Source: an uncultured Verrucomicrobiota bacterium (GTDB taxonomy: Bacteria > Verrucomicrobiota > Verrucomicrobiia > Opitutales > Seribacteraceae). Taken from it: a stretch of 64,000 nucleotides of DNA. How positions within the stretch are numbered: position 1 is the stretch's first letter; each line of letters starts with the position of its first letter. Below the pieces are notes generated by a model that was not told where the DNA came from, made no database searches, and saw only the letters and a program-made list of their open reading frames with translations. Below, in pieces: positions 52,913 to 61,463 of this stretch. A program made the position numbers and the translations under genes. The stretch lies in assembly GCA_902612125.1 (NCBI GenBank), contig CACMBV010000009.1, forward strand, positions 1 to 64,000. Direction: 5' to 3'.

Positions 52913-55108
52913 TTATTGAAATCGTAAAGTTGGACCAACCGGTAGTCTATGAAGTGTATAATCAGGGTGAAGATCGGCAAAGGAAGGTATCGGGAAAATC
53001 TGAGAGGGGTTATCTTTTTTTATAAGCACGCTTCTCACTATTGTGACGAGGGGATTTACCAGGGGAGATAATCCATCGAATGCCACATCGTCATGGAAGT
53101 GATCACCATCATCAGTACAAGTTGTCATTGTAAGCATGTAGAGATGATTATTGAAAAGTTGGACAGGTTTTTTTAATTCGAAATAGCGGAATTCATGGTC
53201 AAGCAGTCCAGGTTTTTCTGGGGTAAGCACAACGGAGGAAAGCTCTTCAGTTAAACTATGGTTGATTTTCCAAAGAGTGATTTCATGGTCATTCTCAAGG
53301 GATCTAGGTCTGGCTCCCGTTCGGCTGGGTTGGTCGGAGATGAGTTCTGTGGGAAGTCCGCGTGCATCTCGGACAGGCAGTTCACGGTCATGATCATCCC
53401 ACATGCCGAGGTGGCTTACTATTTGGTCAATGTTGAGCTTAAACTGAAAGCCAATCAAGCCTGTGACATCATTTCTCAAATTATGCCAACCATCATCAAC
53501 AATTAAGTTCTTGCTTTGAGAGTCATTTAAATCACGAGAGTATCCTTGGTTGTGGATTTTAATTAGTTTGGTAACCATTCGCTGGGTTTCATCATCTATT
53601 TTGGAAAAGTCTGCATTTTCATATGGATCTTGATTAAGATCATAACAGGCAACGGAGGTTGCAGTGCCTTGCGTACCCTTTGGGGTCCAAGCTTGAGCAA
53701 GACCACCTTGCACGATTACCTTTTTCGATTTCTGTCTGATGGCAATTGCATCATTTTCATAGGGTGGACCCAAATGACAAAAGAAGTATCGCGGCCGTGG
53801 GTCTTCCAGTTTCGGGTCAACCCAGTAGGTAAAAGATTGCAAACTATCCAGGGCTTCAGAGGGCCCTAAGTCATCGCCTATGATTTCGGCCAAGGTGGCG
53901 AAAAGATCGGTAAGAGAAAAAAGATTTCGGTTGGTAAGGCCCTGATCAAACCTGTTTTTCCAGGAGAGAATGAAGGGAACTCGATGCCCACCTTCCCAAA
54001 TTTTGGCTTTTTTACCTCTTAGTCCGCCGCTCTCTTCATTTGTTCCAGAGTTGTCACCCACATTGGGTCCGTTATCGCTTGTGAAAATGATCAGGGTGTT
54101 ATCGATGAGTGGGTGACCGGGATTTCTGGGATCGTCAGTCTCTTGAAGTATTCTTAATAGTGCACCGAAAGCGATATCATTTTCAAGAATCATGTCTCCT
54201 CTCTCGCCCCCTCCTGCACCATCCGTAAAACGACTTTCTCCCTTAACAGACTTATCATCAATGGTTTGGGGCACGGCATAATCTCCATCCACATTTCTCT
54301 GATAATGATTGGCCGCGGGTACATAATATAAAAAGAATGGAGATTTCTTCGCCGCGGCTTTACGGATAAATTGAAGTCCATTTTTTAGAAACTCCGGACC
54401 AATTTCACTTAAATTCCAATCAGGTCCATATAAAACCTGACCTTCTCGGTGAATTATTCCGCCCCATTGCATTTTCGAACGGTCCGCAAAAGTCCATTTA
54501 TCATCCCGAATGAAAATTCTTGGCTCCGTATCAAGTGAATCCTCGGTGTTACCCGGAACACCGAAAAACTCCATAAATCCATGATGGGTAGGCCCGTCTA
54601 AAATGGGCCTGGTGAAATCGACATCTTTATAATCAAATTCATCCGCAGGTTTTCCGTGCCCATCATCGAAGTCCATGCCCACATGATATTTACCCACGGC
54701 TCCGGTGTAATAGCCATTACGTTGAAGCATTTCAGGCAAGGTAATCAACGATTTATGAATCATGGGTCTGTTTGGCCCGTGCGGAAGCCAACCTTGTTTT
54801 TTGAGATAAGATCTGTGAGCAAGTCGACCTGTCAGAAGAGAATATCGGGTGGAACTGCACATCGACGCGGGTGCATGGGCATCGGTAAAAATCATTCCTC
54901 GTTTTGAAAACTTTTCTATATTTGGGGTCTTTAGGGTTTTTGAAATGGGTGCTGCGTTCTTGAGCAATGAAAAGCCCAGGTATGCACTGGTGTCTCCAAT
55001 ACCCATGTCGTCGGCCATAAAGAATAAGATGTTTGGTTTGGGCGATTCCGCCAAAATGGCAAAACTAGAAACGAAAAAAAAGCTGACCCAGTAGACATAA
55101 GATCTCAT
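52913..55108 (-). CDS. Exported sulfatase-family protein with atypical signature
   Basis: A 731-residue protein from the ATG at 55108 (signal peptide VYWVSFFFVSSFAILA); an upstream frame to 55159 is rejected. Metal aspartates D33-D34 (FMADDMGIGD) and other sulfatase blocks (YYTGAVGKYHVGMD, LIIFTSDNGPNVG, IWEGGHRVPF) are present. The modification motif reads CSSTRYSLLTGR: the cysteine C84 and arginine R88 are kept, but the usual Pro/Ala two after the cysteine is serine. A ~200-residue beta-rich C-terminal extension follows. Likely a sulfatase, though formylglycine conversion is uncertain. It heads the minus-strand glycan locus. Confidence 0.85.
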   Translation of the reverse strand: MRSYVYWVSFFFVSSFAILAESPKPNILFFMADDMGIGDTSAYLGFSLLKNAAPISKTLKTPNIEKFSKRGMIFTDAHAPASMCSSTRYSLLTGRLAHRSYLKKQGWLPHGPNRPMIHKSLITLPEMLQRNGYYTGAVGKYHVGMDFDDGHGKPADEFDYKDVDFTRPILDGPTHHGFMEFFGVPGNTEDSLDTEPRIFIRDDKWTFADRSKMQWGGIIHREGQVLYGPDWNLSEIGPEFLKNGLQFIRKAAAKKSPFFLYYVPAANHYQRNVDGDYAVPQTIDDKSVKGESRFTDGAGGGERGDMILENDIAFGALLRILQETDDPRNPGHPLIDNTLIIFTSDNGPNVGDNSGTNEESGGLRGKKAKIWEGGHRVPFILSWKNRFDQGLTNRNLFSLTDLFATLAEIIGDDLGPSEALDSLQSFTYWVDPKLEDPRPRYFFCHLGPPYENDAIAIRQKSKKVIVQGGLAQAWTPKGTQGTATSVACYDLNQDPYENADFSKIDDETQRMVTKLIKIHNQGYSRDLNDSQSKNLIVDDGWHNLRNDVTGLIGFQFKLNIDQIVSHLGMWDDHDRELPVRDARGLPTELISDQPSRTGARPRSLENDHEITLWKINHSLTEELSSVVLTPEKPGLLDHEFRYFELKKPVQLFNNHLYMLTMTTCTDDGDHFHDDVAFDGLSPLVNPLVTIVRSVLIKKDNPSQIFPIPSFADLHPDYTLHRLPVGPTLRFQ

Positions 55109-55197
55109 CAAAATAATACATGACCTGTAGCCGATGCGTTTGCTTGGGTTTCTCAACATAAATTAGACAAACAAGGTTTACTAGTATCAAAGTCAAT

Positions 55198-55227
55198 TTG
55201 ATATATCAACTTGTATTCATATATCAA
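55198..55227. promoter_or_regulatory. Palindrome with repeated ATATATCAA half-sites
   Basis: TTGATATATCAA is a perfect 12-base palindrome (55198-55209), and ATATATCAA recurs 18 bases later (55219-55227). It lies between the esterase at 55248 and the sulfatase start at 55108, upstream of the latter. Possible operator; A+T richness makes chance occurrence plausible. Confidence 0.3.
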
Positions 55228-55247
55228 AATCCTGATTTAGGACACTT

Positions 55248-56036
55248 TCATTTTTTGGAAATCGAATAAAGCCAATTCCATAGCTTATCCGAACTCCAGC
55301 AATCTAGCCATGAATTATGACCCCGATCCTTGATTTCAGAATATTTTGGTGTGCCCCCTGCCTTTTCTATGGCATCAATCATCTCACGAGACCTAGATGG
55401 CTTGATCACCTTGTCTTGATCTCCATGCCATGCCCAAATGGGAATTTTCGTAAGTTTATGGGCCAGCGAAACATCACCTCCGCCACAGATGGGAACAGCG
55501 GCGGCAAAGAAATTGGGTTTTCTTTGAATGGCGTCCCAGGTTCCATAGCCGCCCATGGAAAGGCCCATCACATAAATTCGATTACGGTCGACCTGATTTT
55601 TCTGATCATTAATGTAAGTATCTACCATCTGTAAAGCCATGCTCATAGAATCCGAGATTTTGGGCATACTATGGCCGAGGAGCGACCAGTGGACATTAAC
55701 CCATCTTTCATCCTTTGGCACCTGCCCTGCAAATAAATGGGATTTAAATTTTGTTCGCACGCCTGCTTTTTCAAAAGCCGCCAACCCTCCTGCATCGAGA
55801 AGTTGATCCTTGTTGTTGTTACCACGACCCCCTGCTCCGTGAAAAAAAACGAGAAGAGGGTATTTTTTGCCTTTTTCCATTTTTTCCGGGGTAGCTGTTC
55901 GGTATAGAAAAGTTTTTTCTTCATCTTTTTCAAATAGATGTGGGATGTAGAAGTTGAGCATTGTATCGATTGATTTCGAAGAAGCTGATTGAAAAAAAAT
56001 AAAGCAGAAGCTGAAAGCCCAAATATTAATGTTCAT
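55248..56036 (-). CDS. Exported alpha/beta-hydrolase (dienelactone hydrolase/phospholipase-like esterase)
   Basis: A 262-residue protein from the ATG at 56036, with a signal peptide to about residue 21. Catalytic residues: HGAGGRG (about 66-72), nucleophile S160 in VMGLSMGGYGTWD, D208 in WHGDQDKV and H240 in KDRGHNSWLD. It closely resembles the esterase at 4462-5232 in layout and in the SMGGYGxW block, so the two are paralogues. It lies 139 bases upstream of the sulfatase gene at 55108 on the same strand and may be its operon partner. Confidence 0.83.
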   Translation of the reverse strand: MNINIWAFSFCFIFFQSASSKSIDTMLNFYIPHLFEKDEEKTFLYRTATPEKMEKGKKYPLLVFFHGAGGRGNNNKDQLLDAGGLAAFEKAGVRTKFKSHLFAGQVPKDERWVNVHWSLLGHSMPKISDSMSMALQMVDTYINDQKNQVDRNRIYVMGLSMGGYGTWDAIQRKPNFFAAAVPICGGGDVSLAHKLTKIPIWAWHGDQDKVIKPSRSREMIDAIEKAGGTPKYSEIKDRGHNSWLDCWSSDKLWNWLYSISKK

Positions 56037-56143
56037 TTTTATGGTGCTAGCCTGTGCAAAGATTTGCATCAACAAGAAAAGATGGTTGCGGAAGATGCTT
56101 TCTATTTATTTGATCGGAGAAGTTTCATCAAATTAAGAGTCAA

Positions 56144-56560
56144 ATGTCAGATCCAATCACAAAAGCGATTTCTGTTCTTCGAGAAAAAGGTTTACGGATT
56201 ACCGAGCAAAGAAAAGCCATTCTGGAGGTATTGTCCAAAGCTGATTCTCCTATTTCTGCCGAAGAAAACCATGCAATGCTGGTAGCCAGTCAGTGTGACC
56301 TGGTAACGGTTTATCGCTCCTTGGAGCAATTTGTCAAAGCAGGTGTGGTTGAACTTGGAGTAAGGGAAAATGGGACTAAGGTATATTGTTTCGGTCACGG
56401 CCATGGACATCACCATCATCTAACCTGTAGAATGTGCGGTGATTCAGAACGGGTTGATGTGTGTATGAAAAATGAACTGGAAGAAATTGCACGAGGGTAT
56501 GGCTATCAGGAAGTAACTCATGTGATGGAAGTTTTTGGAGTCTGCCCATCATGTAGCTGA
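56144..56560 (+). CDS. Fur-family metal-dependent regulator
   Basis: A 138-residue protein. The N-terminal winged helix reads LREKGLRITEQRKAILEVL, then SAEENHAMLVASQCDLVTVYRSLEQFVKAGVVE. The C-terminal dimerisation half has the structural zinc cysteines CRMCG and CPSC, preceded by a histidine-rich GHGHGHHHHLTC. This fits Fur/Zur-type repressors, which bind DNA when loaded with iron or zinc. The HGHGHHHH run is more Zur-like, but the metal cannot be settled from sequence. It diverges from the esterase gene at 56036 and may control neighbouring genes. Confidence 0.9.
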   Translation: MSDPITKAISVLREKGLRITEQRKAILEVLSKADSPISAEENHAMLVASQCDLVTVYRSLEQFVKAGVVELGVRENGTKVYCFGHGHGHHHHLTCRMCGDSERVDVCMKNELEEIARGYGYQEVTHVMEVFGVCPSCS

Positions 56561-56897
56561 AGTGGTGAAGACAGTCTAACTTATTTCTAAAATTCCCTTG
56601 GACATAGACATCGTCCTTGCAAGATTTGATTCTTCTTGTCGGTCAAACAACTCCTTAGAAAAAATTCCACCTTAATAATTACCCCATTTATTATGGTTTT
56701 TATGGTTTTACTTTTCGAAAATTAAAGAATCTGCCACTGTAATCTTGGCCAAAATAAATTCTCATGGTGGACTCTCTTTATGTTGCAACATTTTCTCCTC
56801 GGAATAATATTAAAACACCTAATCTCGATAGACCTTCGGCAGAACTTCCCCTTACAAAACAAACCCTTATGCTCTAATTAAGTAACATCAAAAAAAT
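56561..56897. other. Intergenic stretch without recognisable gene
   Basis: About 340 A+T-rich bases between the Fur-family gene and the oxidoreductase gene. I see no RNA gene, repeat or convincing Fur box, only the presumed promoter region of the oxidoreductase gene. Confidence 0.45.
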
Positions 56898-58232
56898 ATG
56901 AACGAAAAAGATATCGTAACCCGCAGAAAATTTATCGGAACTTCGGCTCTTGCCGGAGCAGCCGCGAGTTTCCCTTATGTTGCTCGTGGAGAAGACCTCA
57001 AGAGCGACACGATCCGTGTGGCTGCCATCGGTCTTGGAGGAAGGGGCTCAGGTGCTGTGTCTCAGATTTTAGACGCACCGAAGGACCTTGAAAAAGAGAA
57101 AGGAATTCGTTGCAACACCAAGTTGGTTGCGGTTGCGGATGCGTTTCCCGAAAAAGCCACCCGAAAGATTGATGGTTTTAAAAAGAAATATGGTGAGGAA
57201 CGCATCGATGTTGAAGGCAAAATCTTTGGTGGGATTGATGGCTACAAACAAGCAATCAATGAAGATGTGGATATGGTAGTGATTGCCACTCCTCCAGGAT
57301 TTAAGCCCCAGCAGTTTGAATATGCGATCAATCAGGGCAAAAAAGTTTTTATGGAGAAACCTGTTGCCAGTGACGTGGCGGGCGTACGCCGAGTTCTTGA
57401 AGCCTCGAAGAAGGCAAAAGAAAAGGGATTGAATGTTGGTATTGGTTTACAGAGAAGGCACGAGGAAAGATATATCAATACGGTTAAGCAACTGCAGGAT
57501 GGTGCGATTGGGGACATCAACCTCCTTCGTGTTTATTGGAATGGGGGCGGAATTTGGCATCGTGCCAAACAGGAAGGCATGACCGAGATGGAATATCAGG
57601 TAAATAACTGGTATCACTTCACCTGGGCATCTGGTGATCAAATTTGTGAACAACACATTCATAACCTTGACATCGGTTGTTGGATAAAAGGAATGTATCC
57701 AATCAAAGCCAACGGGATGGGTGGTAGCGAGATGCGTATGGGTGGGGATCGTAAGCTTTCCCAAATCTTTGACCATACTTTTGTGGAATACACCTTTGAG
57801 GATGGCACCAAAATGTACAGCCAAGGGAGACACTTAAAAGGGGGATGGTCGAATGTGTCAGAGTCAGCCCATGGTTCCAAGGGCACCTGTGATGTAGCCC
57901 GAGCGATTTTTCCATTTGAGGGAGATCCAACCCGTATCACCGGTGCAGCGGGCGGTCATTACCAAGAGCAAAAAAACTTAATTGAAGCAATGCACAAGGG
58001 ACAGTATTATAATGAAGCAGATTACGGGGCGATGAGTACCTTTACCGCTGTCCTAGGAAGAGAAGCTTGTTATTCCGGAAAGGAAATCATTGCGGATGAA
58101 CTTATGAAAAAAGGTAGGGACTACGCTCCGGGTATAGATGATTACACCTTTAATACCACGCCACCTGTGGTGCCGGATGATAACGGTGAATATCCCGTGC
58201 CTGCTCCAGGGATATACAGGCCGTTCGCCTAA
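56898..58232 (+). CDS. Tat-exported Gfo/Idh/MocA-family oxidoreductase
   Basis: A 444-residue protein with a twin-arginine leader (TRRKFIGTSALAGAAASFP). The NAD(P)-binding start VAAIGLGGRGSGA and the EKP motif in FMEKPVASDVAG are clear, with a C-terminal substrate domain (GDQICEQHIHNLDIGCWIKG). Such Tat-exported members are abundant in PVC bacteria and act on sugars, often within glycan catabolism; they carry their cofactor across the membrane folded. A terminator follows, so the gene is probably monocistronic. Confidence 0.9.
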   Translation: MNEKDIVTRRKFIGTSALAGAAASFPYVARGEDLKSDTIRVAAIGLGGRGSGAVSQILDAPKDLEKEKGIRCNTKLVAVADAFPEKATRKIDGFKKKYGEERIDVEGKIFGGIDGYKQAINEDVDMVVIATPPGFKPQQFEYAINQGKKVFMEKPVASDVAGVRRVLEASKKAKEKGLNVGIGLQRRHEERYINTVKQLQDGAIGDINLLRVYWNGGGIWHRAKQEGMTEMEYQVNNWYHFTWASGDQICEQHIHNLDIGCWIKGMYPIKANGMGGSEMRMGGDRKLSQIFDHTFVEYTFEDGTKMYSQGRHLKGGWSNVSESAHGSKGTCDVARAIFPFEGDPTRITGAAGGHYQEQKNLIEAMHKGQYYNEADYGAMSTFTAVLGREACYSGKEIIADELMKKGRDYAPGIDDYTFNTTPPVVPDDNGEYPVPAPGIYRPFA

Positions 58233-58256
58233 AATTAGATAACTTCAGGGTTTATC

Positions 58257-58288
58257 AAAAAGACTCCTTACAGACAGGGAGGCTTTTT
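58257..58288 (+). terminator. Rho-independent terminator after the oxidoreductase gene
   Basis: AAAAAGACTCC (58257-58267) pairs with GGAGGCTTTTT (58278-58288) with one A/G mismatch and a ten-base loop. The T-run is part of the stem. It lies 24 bases after the stop codon. Confidence 0.75.
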
Positions 58289-58353
58289 GATTACACGCAT
58301 CGGTTAAAAGGAAAATTGCAATCCAGTCTTGGGAATTTTAAGTCTTTTGTTTT

Positions 58354-58890
58354 ATGATTCTATCCGACCGATCTATATTGGAAGCTATTAGCACCCATGA
58401 CATTGTGATTGATCCTTACGACCGTGATTGCCTTGGGACCAATAGTTACGATGTGCATTTATCAAAGTTTTTAGCTTGTTATATTGACGATATTATTGAT
58501 GCCAAAAAACACAACCAGGTGGAGCACTTTGAGCTATCCGGGGAAGGCATGATTTTATATCCGGGGAAGACATACCTGGGATCGACTGAGGAATACACTG
58601 AGACCCGAAAGTATGTTCCTTTTCTTGAAGGCAAATCCAGCGTTGGAAGGCTAGGTATTGATATCCACGCGACGGCAGGAAAGGGGGATGTTGGGTTTTG
58701 TAATCACTGGACTCTGGAGATCTCCGTTTCTCAACCAGTGAGGGTCTATGCAGGCATGCCCATTGGTCAATTAATTTATTTCAGGGTGGATGGCGAGGTG
58801 GAGGTTGATTACGCCATGAAGTCATCTGCTAAATATAATCAGCGGACTCCAAAGCCAGTTGAATCCATGATGTGGAAAAACATCTTCTGA
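58354..58890 (+). CDS. dcd: dCTP deaminase
   Basis: A 178-residue protein with the dCTP deaminase/dUTPase fold: GTNSYDVHLSKFLACY, MILYPGKTYLGSTEEY, then EGKSSVGRLGIDIHATAGKG and DVGFCNHWTLEISV, in which the catalytic glutamate lies in TLEISV and the serine/arginine loop in KSSVGR. It deaminates dCTP to dUTP to feed thymidylate synthesis. The C-terminal YNQRTPKPVES is the usual nucleotide-closing tail. Its stop abuts the GTG start of the NifU-like gene, so the two are co-expressed. Confidence 0.92.
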   Translation: MILSDRSILEAISTHDIVIDPYDRDCLGTNSYDVHLSKFLACYIDDIIDAKKHNQVEHFELSGEGMILYPGKTYLGSTEEYTETRKYVPFLEGKSSVGRLGIDIHATAGKGDVGFCNHWTLEISVSQPVRVYAGMPIGQLIYFRVDGEVEVDYAMKSSAKYNQRTPKPVESMMWKNIF

Positions 58891-59307
58891 GTGGCGGAAG
58901 ACAGCTTACATCGCGAGATTCTCGAAGAGCATGCGAGAAATCCACAATTTGATCATCCGATCACTGATCCTACCCATAAGGCTGATTTTAAAAGTACCAA
59001 AACTGGCAATATCTGCAATCTCACCGTTAAGGTGGAAGAAGGAAGACTTGTTAAAATCGGTATGAAGGTGCAAGGGTCAGCCTTAGCTACTGCGAGTGCA
59101 TCCCTACTTTTTTCAGAATTGAATGAACTAACCCTTGAGGAGGCCCAACATATACATCAGGGAATTTTCAAAATTCTTCTGAATGGTGAAATAAACGAAC
59201 TACCGGGTGATCTATGTGTTTACCAGTCAATTTTGCATTTACCGGAGCGACATGATTGTGCTCTGCTGGCATGGAAAGCACTGGGAGAAGCTCTTGCTTT
59301 TCAATAA
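58891..59307 (+). CDS. SufU/NifU-N-like iron-sulfur scaffold-family protein, atypical cysteines
   Basis: A 138-residue protein starting with GTG right after the dcd stop. The family pattern is clear (LHREILEEHARNPQF, GSALATASASLLFSEL, LPERHDCALLAWKALGEAL). Of the three cluster-binding cysteines, C42 (GNICNL) and C123 (RHDC) remain. The middle one (GCxxxxASAS) is Ser63, and the aspartate after the first cysteine (CGD) is missing. An extra C109 (GDLCVY) lies late. It may be a degenerate scaffold or a sulfur-transfer protein. Its 3' end overlaps the convergent helicase gene by seven bases. Confidence 0.75.
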   Translation: MAEDSLHREILEEHARNPQFDHPITDPTHKADFKSTKTGNICNLTVKVEEGRLVKIGMKVQGSALATASASLLFSELNELTLEEAQHIHQGIFKILLNGEINELPGDLCVYQSILHLPERHDCALLAWKALGEALAFQ

Positions 59308-61409
59308 GAACGACGACCGTGCCTTCCCCCATAACCTCCCGATCCGTACTGATTCCAACCAGAAGATTTTGAGTAGGCTCGGCCAAAGGACGAATGAGTG
59401 TTCAAGAGTTGGTATTTTGTTTCAGGCAATTCCTTAAGAAAACGACTTTGCATTAGCCGTACGGGGGTTCCTTTTTGGGATGAAAGCATCGGATAAATCA
59501 TATGAAGAGATTTTTCTGCCCGGGTAGTGGCAACGTAAAAGAGCCTGCGCTCTTCTTCCAAGTCACTCTCTCCATCAATCGCCCGTTTACCGGGGAACAA
59601 TCCGTCGGCCAATCCAATGATGAAAACATGAGGGTACTCGAGACCCTTTGATTGATGAATGGTGGAAAGACGGAGGTATTTTTCGCCTGGGCGAACCACC
59701 CGGTCACCTGATTCTGAACTTAGAAGAACAAGTTGCGAAAGCATTTCTGCGAGATTTTGGTGCTTGGAGGCAAAATCGACCAGGCTTTCCAGGTCCTCTT
59801 CCCGTCTGGGCCAGTTTTCATAGGTTCTTCTCAGGTAATCCTGATACCACCCGCAAATGGCCCCTTCCACCACCTGAGCAGGGGTTGCCGATTGGGCAAG
59901 AGTATGGATATTTTGTAGGGTTTCCGTAACCTCTGACCAATCGTCTTTGGCATCGGCGGGTACCTTTGAATAAACAACCGGGTCGGCCAGGGTATCAAAA
60001 ATACTTTTTTGAAGGCTATTTCCCTGCTTTTCGGCATGGAGCAGGAGTTTGGCTGCGGTTTTTTCTCCCACTTTTGGAAGCAGGCAGATAAATCGGTAAA
60101 AAGCCGTGCGATCTCTGGGGTTGATCACGAACCGCAGCTGTGCCACCAGATCCTTAACATGGGCCTGTTCAAAAAACCTGAGTCCGCTGGTAATGACGAA
60201 GGGCATTCCCCGGCGGGAAAGTTCGATCTGTAATTCCATCGCATGAAAGTGAGCACGGTAAAGGATAGCGATTTGATCATAATCGATGCCCTGATCGTAG
60301 AGTTGTTCGACTTTCGAAAGGACAAAATCGGCTTGTTGATAGGTGTCCATGGTCGGCACCAGCACGGGCAAGTCCTGATGGGGGCGTGAGGGTTTTAGTA
60401 TCTTGGAATAACTGGTTTCGACAGCCCGTCTTTGAAGAATTCCATTGGCAAGTTCAAGAATTTCGGGCGAGCTCCGGTAGTTGGTCTCGATTTTAAAAAT
60501 TTTGGTGCCGGGGTGCCGTTCGGGAAAACTCATGATTTGATCGAGATCGGCACCACGCCAGGTGTAGATACATTGGGCATCGTCGCCTACCGCCATGATC
60601 TGGTGGTTGGAGGCAATTTTATCAACGATGCGGGCTTGAAGTGAATTAACATCCTGATATTCATCCACCAATACATGCGAAAATCTCTGTTGATAATATT
60701 CCGCCGCCTCTTGGTTATTTTCCATAACTTCCAGCCAGTAAACCAAAAGGTCATCATAATCCGCCAATCCTCTTTCGAGTTTGGTTTGTTGGTATATCCG
60801 GGCAAATGAATCGATCTTCGAACAAAGCTCCATGTTGCTAGGATAACGACCTTTAGCCACTTCCTCAAAGGATGCACCGATGTTTCTGGAGAAGCTTAGT
60901 AATCCCTTGATCGGTTTGGCTTTAGGGTTTTCTTTGGATTTGAAAAAGCCAGGATCCAAGTCGCGAATCACTTCATTGAGCAGAGAGTCTGAATCTCCGT
61001 CATCAAGAATGGTAAAACTTTTTGTCAAGCCTATGCTGTCACCAAATGAACGCAATACCTGACCTCCAACATGGTGAAATGTACCGCCAAGAAAACGGTG
61101 GGCACCCATGTCAGTCAGTTCTTCAACCCGTTCAAGCATCTGTTTGGATGCTTTGTTGGTGAAAGTAAGCAAAAGGATGGATTCCGGGGTGACACCGTTT
61201 TGTAATAGATAAGCCACCCGGTAGGTGAGTGTTCTTGTTTTTCCTGAACCGGCACCGGCCAGTACCAAGGCGGGTCCGTCTTCCGCGGTCACCGCGGCCA
61301 GTTGGTCGGCATTGAGTTCTCTAGTGAAATCAATGGCCGACTGGGTATTGCGGGGTACGGATGGGGGAGGGCCAAACACATCGTCATCATCATCTTCATA
61401 ATCGTACAC
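59301..61409 (-). CDS. UvrD/PcrA/Rep-like superfamily 1 DNA helicase
   Basis: A 702-residue protein with a GTG start. Walker A is AGAGSGKT (51-58), motif Ia LTFTNKAS, motif II VDEYQDVN (D249-E250), then VGDDAQCIYTWRGAD, and late motifs HQSKGLEYPHVFIIG and EERRLFYVATTRAEK. It is a 3'-5' DNA helicase used in repair and replication restart. The acidic N-terminus (YEDDDDD) and the Gly/Tyr-rich tail are unusual but minor. It is the last gene of a minus-strand run pyrH, frr, proB, helicase, with 54 bases to proB. Confidence 0.92.
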   Translation of the reverse strand: MYDYEDDDDDVFGPPPSVPRNTQSAIDFTRELNADQLAAVTAEDGPALVLAGAGSGKTRTLTYRVAYLLQNGVTPESILLLTFTNKASKQMLERVEELTDMGAHRFLGGTFHHVGGQVLRSFGDSIGLTKSFTILDDGDSDSLLNEVIRDLDPGFFKSKENPKAKPIKGLLSFSRNIGASFEEVAKGRYPSNMELCSKIDSFARIYQQTKLERGLADYDDLLVYWLEVMENNQEAAEYYQQRFSHVLVDEYQDVNSLQARIVDKIASNHQIMAVGDDAQCIYTWRGADLDQIMSFPERHPGTKIFKIETNYRSSPEILELANGILQRRAVETSYSKILKPSRPHQDLPVLVPTMDTYQQADFVLSKVEQLYDQGIDYDQIAILYRAHFHAMELQIELSRRGMPFVITSGLRFFEQAHVKDLVAQLRFVINPRDRTAFYRFICLLPKVGEKTAAKLLLHAEKQGNSLQKSIFDTLADPVVYSKVPADAKDDWSEVTETLQNIHTLAQSATPAQVVEGAICGWYQDYLRRTYENWPRREEDLESLVDFASKHQNLAEMLSQLVLLSSESGDRVVRPGEKYLRLSTIHQSKGLEYPHVFIIGLADGLFPGKRAIDGESDLEEERRLFYVATTRAEKSLHMIYPMLSSQKGTPVRLMQSRFLKELPETKYQLLNTHSSFGRAYSKSSGWNQYGSGGYGGRHGRRSY

Positions 61410-61463
61410 GGAATTAGCTTTCGCTCAATTGATCCTTCCGTTCAAGCGTATTCAATTCACATC

